Below, in pieces: positions 44,047-49,213 of a DNA stretch of 49,213 bases. The translations under genes were made by a program, and so were the position numbers. Source of the stretch: Leisingera sp. ANG59 (GTDB lineage Bacteria; Pseudomonadota; Alphaproteobacteria; Rhodobacterales; Rhodobacteraceae); NCBI RefSeq assembly GCF_013317235.1, contig NZ_WLCM01000002.1, positions 98,085 through 147,297 on the forward strand. Reading direction: 5' to 3'. The notes under the pieces are model-generated. The model saw only the letters and a list, made by a program, of their open reading frames with translations. It made no database searches and was not told the origin of the DNA. Positions within the stretch are counted from its first letter, which is position 1. Each line of letters begins with the position of its first letter.

Positions 44047-45567
44047 ATGTGCGGGATTTTGGGGATCGCAAGCCGGGACACGGAAGTCTTTGCGGAGATA
44101 TATGACGGGCTTCTGATGCTGCAGCACCGCGGTCAGGACGCCTCGGGCATCGTGACCTACACCGGCGAGTTCTTCCGCGAGCGCAAGGCAAACGGCCTGG
44201 TCAAGGATGTGTTCGGGCCGTCGGACGCGGAAACCCTGACCGGACGCGTCGGCATGGGCCATGTGCGCTACCCCACCGCGGGCTCGCTCAGCGCGGCAGA
44301 GGCGCAGCCGTTCTTTGTAAACGCGCCTTACGGCATCTACCTGGTCCACAACGGCAATATCACCAACACCGCCGAGCAGCGCGAAAAGGTGACCGGCAAA
44401 TACAGCCGCCATCTGCGCACCACCTCCGATTCCGAAATCCTGCTGAACGTCCTGGCCGACAAGGTGGCCGATGCGATCAAGGTCAACGGCAACGCCGAGC
44501 CGATCCGCAACATCTTTGCCGGTGTGAAGATGACCATGGAGCGGGTTCAGGGCGCCTATTCGGTGCTGTGCATGATTGCCGGTGTCGGCATGCTGGCCTT
44601 CCGCGACCCGCACGGCATCCGGCCGCTGTCGCTGGGCAAACGCCCTGCACAAGGCGAAGGCGACGATTACTGCATTGCCTCCGAGGACGTGGCCTTCGGC
44701 ATCAACGGGTTCGAGAAAGTCCGCGATGTGAAAGCCGGCGAAGCAGTGCTGATCGACCTCGACGGCAACCTCCACACCTTCCAGGCGGTCGAGGGCAAGC
44801 TGACCCCCTGCATTTTTGAGTATGTCTACCTGGCGCGTCCCGACTCGATGATGGACGGCGTTTCGGTCTACAAGACCCAGCTGCGCATGGGCCAGGCGCT
44901 GGCCAAGCAAATCCAGGAGTCGGGGCTGGAGATCGACAGCATCATCCCGGTGCCTGATTCGGCCCGCCCCGTGGCGCTGGAAGTCGCCAACTCCACCGGC
45001 ATCCGCTACCGCGAGGGGCTGGTGAAGAACCGCTACGTCGGCCGTACCTTCATCATGCCCGGTCAGGCGGAGCGGCAGAAATCGGTGCGCCGCAAGCTCA
45101 ACGCGATCCCGCTGGAGTTCAAGGACCGCAACGTTCTGCTGATTGATGACTCCATCGTGCGCGGCAACACCATCAAGAAGATCGTGCAGATGTGCCGCGA
45201 GGCCGGCGCCAAGAAGGTCTATATCGCCTCGGCCTCGCCGCCGGTCGTTTACCCGAACGTCTACGGCATCGACATGCCGACCAAGCATGAGCTGATCGCA
45301 AACGGCCTCAGCATCGAGGAAATCCGCGAGGAGCTGGGGGCCGATGCGCTGTTCTACCAGAAGCTCGAAGACCTGATCTGGGCGGCGCAGGAAGGCAACC
45401 CGGACATTCAGGGCTTTGACTGCTCCTGCTTTGACGGCAACTACATCACCGGCGTCACCGAAGAGTATCTGGCGGCTCTGGAAGGCAGCAGCCGGGTCAG
45501 CGCCAAGATTCAGGACATGCCGGCACCCGGCGCCTCCTGGAACGCCTCCAAGCTGGCGACCGGCTGA
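44047..45567 (+). CDS. purF: Amidophosphoribosyltransferase
   Basis: First committed step of purine synthesis: PRPP plus glutamine to phosphoribosylamine. 506 residues. The N-terminal glutaminase starts MCGILGIASRD, with Cys2 as nucleophile after methionine removal, then MLQHRGQDASGI and GHVRYPTAG. The C-terminal PRTase has the PRPP motif VLLIDDSIVRGNTIKK. The usual partner cvpA is displaced upstream. Confidence 0.96.
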   Translation: MCGILGIASRDTEVFAEIYDGLLMLQHRGQDASGIVTYTGEFFRERKANGLVKDVFGPSDAETLTGRVGMGHVRYPTAGSLSAAEAQPFFVNAPYGIYLVHNGNITNTAEQREKVTGKYSRHLRTTSDSEILLNVLADKVADAIKVNGNAEPIRNIFAGVKMTMERVQGAYSVLCMIAGVGMLAFRDPHGIRPLSLGKRPAQGEGDDYCIASEDVAFGINGFEKVRDVKAGEAVLIDLDGNLHTFQAVEGKLTPCIFEYVYLARPDSMMDGVSVYKTQLRMGQALAKQIQESGLEIDSIIPVPDSARPVALEVANSTGIRYREGLVKNRYVGRTFIMPGQAERQKSVRRKLNAIPLEFKDRNVLLIDDSIVRGNTIKKIVQMCREAGAKKVYIASASPPVVYPNVYGIDMPTKHELIANGLSIEEIREELGADALFYQKLEDLIWAAQEGNPDIQGFDCSCFDGNYITGVTEEYLAALEGSSRVSAKIQDMPAPGASWNASKLATG

Positions 45568-45669
45568 GACCTGCCGCAACAGGGGTTTGAACTTTGGCCC
45601 GCATGCGTCTATGAGAGCCCGGAACTTTGCAAGGGGAGGCGCTGGCCGTGACGGCCCGCGCCTTTTCCT

Positions 45670-46257
45670 ATGCTCCTGACGAAAGGCCGCCCCTTGGACG
45701 CGCATCTTGCCCGCATGCTGACCTCCCCGCGCCAGTGCCGCTGCTGCGGCGCTACTTTCGCGCAACTGCTCAGCCTCAGCTGCGACCGGCCCGACATCTG
45801 TTCCGAGGATATGGAGGTCGAGGACAACTCCGCCGTCCTGGCCACCCGCGGCGACATCCTGACCGAGGATTTCTGCCGCCTCGGCGATCTGCGTTTTGTC
45901 CGTGCGGTGCTGGCAATTCCATTGAACGGCACCCGCGGCGAGGAGTTCATCCTGGGCACCTGGGCCAGCCTCAGCCGCGACGACTTCGACGCCTATCTCG
46001 ACCTGTTCGAGATGCGCGAGACCGACAAGCTGGGTGACCGCCCGGCCTGGCTGGCCAATGCGATTCCGCCCGACCTGGCCGTGCCTGCGGGCTGCATGCT
46101 GGAGATGCGCCCCGGCGGCCAGTATCCGGAGCTGAAGGTCACCGAACAGAACCACCCGCTCTACCCGCTGCAGAAGGACGGGGCGGAACTGGAGGAACTG
46201 CTGGAGCTGCTCTATGCCTATGGCCACGACCTGCCGTCGCTGGTTTATGACGCCTGA
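45670..46257 (+). CDS. DUF2199 protein
   Basis: 195 residues. An N-terminal Cys-rich element (CRCCGATFAQLLSLSCDRPDIC) precedes the DUF2199 body (FCRLGDLRFVRAVLAIPLNGTRGEEFILGTWASLSRDDFDAYLDLFEM) and the end LLELLYAYGHDLPSLVY. The cysteines could bind zinc. Function unknown. The start is uncertain: ATG at 45670 lacks a clear ribosome site, while TTG at 45694 follows GAAAGG and ATG at 45715 begins MLTSPRQCRCCG. Confidence 0.8.
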   Translation: MLLTKGRPLDAHLARMLTSPRQCRCCGATFAQLLSLSCDRPDICSEDMEVEDNSAVLATRGDILTEDFCRLGDLRFVRAVLAIPLNGTRGEEFILGTWASLSRDDFDAYLDLFEMRETDKLGDRPAWLANAIPPDLAVPAGCMLEMRPGGQYPELKVTEQNHPLYPLQKDGAELEELLELLYAYGHDLPSLVYDA

Positions 46258-46407
46258 AGCCGGCCCCGCTGCGCCCTGAATGACCAAAGGCCGTCGGCGG
46301 CCTTCCACTCAGCCTTCTGCAGCTTTCCGCCGAGGCCCGTTCTGCGCGCTTGAAACAGCAGCAGCAACACGCCAGATGCCATCCGGACAGTCAAAGGACA
46401 GACGAAG

Positions 46408-46668
46408 ATGGCAAATGAGCAGACCTCCGCCAAGGTGGCGGGACTGGCAACCCAGACCAATGCAGTGAACCGCAGCAACCTGAGCTTGCTGGGGGTCTAC
46501 GGGCCGGAAAACAGCATGAGCGCGCTGATCCGCCTGCCTTCTGGCCGCACCCGCGAAGTCAAGCGCGGCACCAAGCTGTCGCAGGGCCAGGTGATTGCCA
46601 TCGACGCCCACGGCCTGGTGCTGAACCAGCGCGGCGAAACCAGGCGCCTGGTGATGCCGGGCAGCTGA
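46408..46668 (+). CDS. Stand-alone GspC/PilP HR-like small protein
   Basis: 86 residues with no signal peptide or membrane segment. VNRSNLSLLGVYGPENSMSALIRLPSGRTREVKRGTKLSQGQVIAIDAHGLVLNQRGETRRLVMPG has the alternating pattern of the homology region of type II secretion GspC and pilus PilP (L-G---ALV--G----V--G-----V--I----V-L---G---L-MP). The usual membrane anchor is absent, and no secretion genes are in the window. Confidence 0.7.
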   Translation: MANEQTSAKVAGLATQTNAVNRSNLSLLGVYGPENSMSALIRLPSGRTREVKRGTKLSQGQVIAIDAHGLVLNQRGETRRLVMPGS

Positions 46669-46684
46669 GCCGGCGGCCAGCGGC

Positions 46685-46731
46685 GCAAATTTCTTCCAAG
46701 AAATTTGCCAAGGATTTCCGAAAACCCTTGG
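46685..46731. repeat. Tandem hairpin repeat, family B copy 2
   Basis: GCAAATTTCTT-CC-AAGAAATTTGC (11-bp arms) followed by CCAAGG...CCTTGG. The first hairpin is identical in its arms to that at 29750-29773 and has the same layout. Here it lies between the small GspC-like gene and the SDR gene. Confidence 0.75.
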
Positions 46732-46783
46732 CGTTGCCTTCCGCCTCTTGACCTGCCCGCGCGGGCGGCCCAAGAAGGCGGCC

Positions 46784-47431
46784 ATGACAGACAAAATCGC
46801 TCTCATCACCGGTGCATCGCGCGGCCTGGGCAACGCCCTCGCCGAGGCGCTTGCGCCCACCCATCACATCGTTGCCGTCGCCCGCACCACCGGCGCGCTG
46901 GAAGAGCTGGACGACCGCATCAAGGCGGCGGGCGGCTCTGCCACCTTGGCGCCGATGGACATTACCGTGCCGGAGGCGATGGCGACGCTCTGCCGCGGCA
47001 TCCATGACCGCTGGGGCAAGCTGGACCTGTGGCTGCATACTGCGATCCATGCAACTGCCCTGTGTCCGGCGCCGTCGGTCGCGCCCAAGGACTGGACCAA
47101 GGCCGTGGCGATTAACGCCACCGCCACCTCGGTGCTGATCCCCTATGTGGCGCCTCTTTTGGGCCAGACAGGCCGTGCGGTGTTCTTTGACGACCCGAAG
47201 GCGGGCGAAAAGTTCTATGGCACCTACGGCGCCACCAAGGCGGCGCAGATGGCGCTGGCCCGCAGCTGGCAGGCCGAGACGGAGCGCACCGGCCCCAAGG
47301 TGAAAATCCTCGAGCCGCAACCGATGGCCACGGCGCTGCGCGCCCGCTTCCACCCGGGCGAGGACCGCGATGCGCTGACCCCGATCCAGGACGAGGCCAT
47401 GCGCCTGCTGCCGCAGATCCTGGCGGACTGA
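46784..47431 (+). CDS. Short-chain dehydrogenase/reductase with altered catalytic serine
   Basis: 215 residues. The Rossmann glycine motif is TGASRGLG, the catalytic Tyr-Lys pair YGATK is present, and an Asn is in INATAT. The position of the usual catalytic Ser in the strand before the Tyr reads AVFFDDPKAG, with no Ser. Either the enzyme uses another residue or it has lost oxidoreductase activity. The start MTDKIALITG follows AAGAAGGCGG. Substrate unknown. Confidence 0.88.
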   Translation: MTDKIALITGASRGLGNALAEALAPTHHIVAVARTTGALEELDDRIKAAGGSATLAPMDITVPEAMATLCRGIHDRWGKLDLWLHTAIHATALCPAPSVAPKDWTKAVAINATATSVLIPYVAPLLGQTGRAVFFDDPKAGEKFYGTYGATKAAQMALARSWQAETERTGPKVKILEPQPMATALRARFHPGEDRDALTPIQDEAMRLLPQILAD

Positions 47432-47656
47432 CATCTGGCAATTGCCCGCGCCGCGCATCCGCGCGGCGCTTGGCCCAAGGCTTTGGACGGCATCTTTGAT
47501 GCAGGCCAACGGTGCGGGAGCGCTCCGTCCTCCCCGCCTGCTGTTGCCTCCCTGCCCCGCTTTGCCGCGGATCCGGCTTCTCCCTGCGAAAACCTTGCCC
47601 CCTTCAGGTGCAGGTCCTATTCAATCGAAAACCCGGTTGAAGACGGCAGGCACCCC

Positions 47657-48451
47657 ATGCGCATTCTGATCACCAATGACGACGGCATCAGCGCCGAAGG
47701 GCTGAAGGTTCTGGACGCCATCGCCCATGAGGTCGCGGGCCCCGGCGGCGAAGTCTGGACCGTGGCGCCCGCGTTTGAGCAATCCGGCGTCGGCCATTGC
47801 ATCAGCTATACCCGTCCCACCATGCTGAGCCAGCTCGGTGAGCGCCGCTTTGCCGCTGAGGGCTCGCCCGCCGACTGCGTGCTGGCGGGTATTCATGTGG
47901 CGATGCATGGAGCAAAACCCGACCTGGTGCTGTCGGGGGTCAACCGCGGCAACAACTCAGCTGAAAACGCGCTCTATTCCGGCACCCTGGGCGGCGCAAT
48001 GGAAGCGGCGCTGCAGGGCATCCCGGCAATGGCGCTGTCGCAGTACTACGGCCCCGCCAACCGCGAGACGGACAATCCGTTCGAAGCCTCCGCCGTGCAT
48101 GGCGCGGCGCTGGTGAAGAAGATCCTGGAGGCACAGCCGCAGGACAATCAGGATTACCGGCTGTTTTACAACATCAACTTCCCGCCGGTACCGGCCGCGG
48201 ATGTGAAAGGCGCCCGCGTTGCGCCCCAGGGCTTTCGCCGCGGCAGCCATTTCTCGGCAGAGGAGCAGCTATCGCCCACCGGCCGCCGCTACCTGTGGAT
48301 CCGCGGCGGCAACCAGCATGTGGAGGCCACGCCCGGCTCAGACGCAGCGGTGAACCTGGACGGCTATATCTCCGTCACCCCGATGCGCGCCGATCTGACC
48401 GCCCAGGACGCGATCGACGCGCTGAAGGCGATCGAGGGCCCCGGCGCATGA
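47657..48451 (+). CDS. surE: 5'/3'-nucleotidase SurE
   Basis: Metal-dependent nucleoside-5'/3'-monophosphatase, 264 residues. The metal-site motif [16 protein letters not shown] starts the protein, with [23 protein letters not shown] and [13 protein letters not shown] following; all are typical. It overlaps pcm by 4 bases (ATGA), the usual surE-pcm stress-survival pair. Confidence 0.95.
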   Translation: MRILITNDDGISAEGLKVLDAIAHEVAGPGGEVWTVAPAFEQSGVGHCISYTRPTMLSQLGERRFAAEGSPADCVLAGIHVAMHGAKPDLVLSGVNRGNNSAENALYSGTLGGAMEAALQGIPAMALSQYYGPANRETDNPFEASAVHGAALVKKILEAQPQDNQDYRLFYNINFPPVPAADVKGARVAPQGFRRGSHFSAEEQLSPTGRRYLWIRGGNQHVEATPGSDAAVNLDGYISVTPMRADLTAQDAIDALKAIEGPGA

Positions 48452-49095
48452 GCGGACCCGACGCGCAAACCAAGATGCAATTCGTCTACTCCGTGCGCTC
48501 GCGCGGGGTCACCGACCAGAAGGTGCTGGAGGCGATCGAGGAGATCGACCGCGGGCTGTTCGTGCGCGGTATCTTTTCGGAGCGCGCCTATGAGGACGTG
48601 CCGCTGCCGATCGCCTGCGGCCAGACCATCTCGCAGCCCTCTGTGGTGGGCATGATGACCCAAGCGCTGCAGGTTTCCCCCCGCGACACGGTGCTGGAGG
48701 TCGGCACCGGCTCCGGCTACCAGGCGGCGATCCTGTCGAAACTGGCGCGCCGGGTCTATACCATCGACCGCCACGCCCGGCTGGTGCGCGAGGCAAGGAT
48801 GGTGTTTGAGCAGCTGCAGCTGGCCAATGTGACCTCGCTTGTGGGCGACGGCAGCCACGGGCTCAGCGAACAGGCCCCCTTTGACCGCATCATCGTGACC
48901 GCCGCTGCCGAGGACCCGCCCGGTCCGCTGCTGGCGCAGCTCAAGGTGGGCGGCATCATGGTACTGCCGGTGGGCCAGTCGGATCATGTCCAGACCCTGA
49001 TCCGGGTCCGCAAGACCGAAGACGGGCTGGAGTATGACGAGTTGCGCCCGGTGCGCTTTGTTCCGCTGCTTGAGGGCCTGGCGAAAGACACGTAA
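48448..49095 (+). CDS. pcm: Protein-L-isoaspartate O-methyltransferase
   Basis: Repairs isoaspartyl residues in damaged proteins using SAM. 215 residues. Motif [20 protein letters not shown], the pre-domain [22 protein letters not shown] and the C-terminal [11 protein letters not shown] are characteristic. The start [12 protein letters not shown] overlaps the surE stop. Confidence 0.95.
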   Translation: MSGPDAQTKMQFVYSVRSRGVTDQKVLEAIEEIDRGLFVRGIFSERAYEDVPLPIACGQTISQPSVVGMMTQALQVSPRDTVLEVGTGSGYQAAILSKLARRVYTIDRHARLVREARMVFEQLQLANVTSLVGDGSHGLSEQAPFDRIIVTAAAEDPPGPLLAQLKVGGIMVLPVGQSDHVQTLIRVRKTEDGLEYDELRPVRFVPLLEGLAKDT

Positions 49096-49197
49096 ACTGG
49101 CGGCGGAAATCAGCCGAGCCGCAAACGGCATCGGCTATAGTGATTGACGCGAGAGAATCCCCGCGAAAAAGGGGATGCGTGTTTTGAGGAGAGCGAA

Positions 49198-49213
49198 ATG
49201 ACCCGGACCCCCC
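49198..49213 (+). CDS. Start of a further gene (partial; probably the NlpD-type gene downstream of pcm)
   Basis: ATG preceded by GAGGAGAGCGAA at good spacing, 102 bases after pcm. Only MTRTP is visible, so identification is by synteny alone: surE-pcm-nlpD order is common. Confidence 0.4.

Noticed and set aside
43717-46308. Long minus-strand open frame across purF and DUF2199
   Set aside because: Low-complexity antisense product; purF on the other strand is certain.

Overview
The window is chromosomal DNA of high GC content with tight gene packing. It most likely comes from an alphaproteobacterium of the family Rhodobacteraceae, Roseobacter group (Phaeobacter/Leisingera/Ruegeria-like). Supporting signs are the gene orders radA-cvpA-(purF), surE-pcm and dnaB-alr, the sulfite-reductase cluster with DUF2849 and DUF934, a form II CO-dehydrogenase-like operon, TRAP transport, CtrA-type TTAA-N7-TTAA boxes and several small families seen mainly in Rhodobacterales. 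I see no tRNA, rRNA, CRISPR array, prophage or insertion sequence.

Layout. 1-6634 (minus strand): a C4-dicarboxylate TRAP transporter (dctP-dctQ-dctM, dctM cut by the window edge) with its two-component system dctB-dctD; the DctD-like regulator lacks the sigma54-contact loop. 6694-9360: a cytochrome P450, a GcvA-like LysR regulator and a small DUF1127-like protein. 9393-14967: assimilatory sulfur reduction, namely a divergent Lrp-type regulator, uroporphyrinogen-III methyltransferase, DUF2849, sulfite reductase, a four-cysteine CysH, DUF934 and ferredoxin-NADP reductase. 15088-17938: a hypothetical protein, an Ala/Glu/Asp-rich anchored protein, infC with a non-AUG start and a mini chemoreceptor-tip protein behind a CtrA-like box. 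17991-26243 (minus strand): a form II CODH-like operon with genes for maturation factors (MoxR ATPase, VWA protein, XdhC-like, molybdopterin-binding protein) followed by the S, L and M subunits. 26461-28638: a glycosyltransferase-like gene and an unrecognised gene. 28703-30492: pyrC and pyrE. 30834-36102: dnaB, a Tat-exported agmatine-deiminase-like protein, alr and an MlaE/MlaF lipid-transport pair. 36111-38137: a low-GC DUF5071 gene, a half-size PqiA-like membrane protein and a coiled-coil membrane protein. 38335-45567: radA, cvpA and purF, with an insert of three genes between cvpA and purF (degenerate Hint-domain protein, methanethiol-oxidase/selenium-binding protein, membrane protein). 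45670-49213: DUF2199, a stand-alone GspC/PilP-like domain, a short-chain dehydrogenase, surE, pcm and the first codons of another gene.

How the genes fit together. Several units look like coherent physiology for a marine heterotroph: uptake of C4-dicarboxylates, sulfate/sulfite assimilation with its own siroheme and electron supply, a molybdenum hydroxylase with its insertion machinery, and possible methanethiol oxidation. The most unusual points are the DctD-like regulator without a GAFTGA loop or Walker A lysine together with two palindromes spaced 33 bp apart upstream of dctP; a perfect CtrA box next to a DnaA box ahead of a Hint protein that has lost its catalytic cysteine; an apparent AUA start codon for infC; a chemoreceptor signalling tip encoded as a free protein; and two families of dispersed intergenic hairpin repeats.
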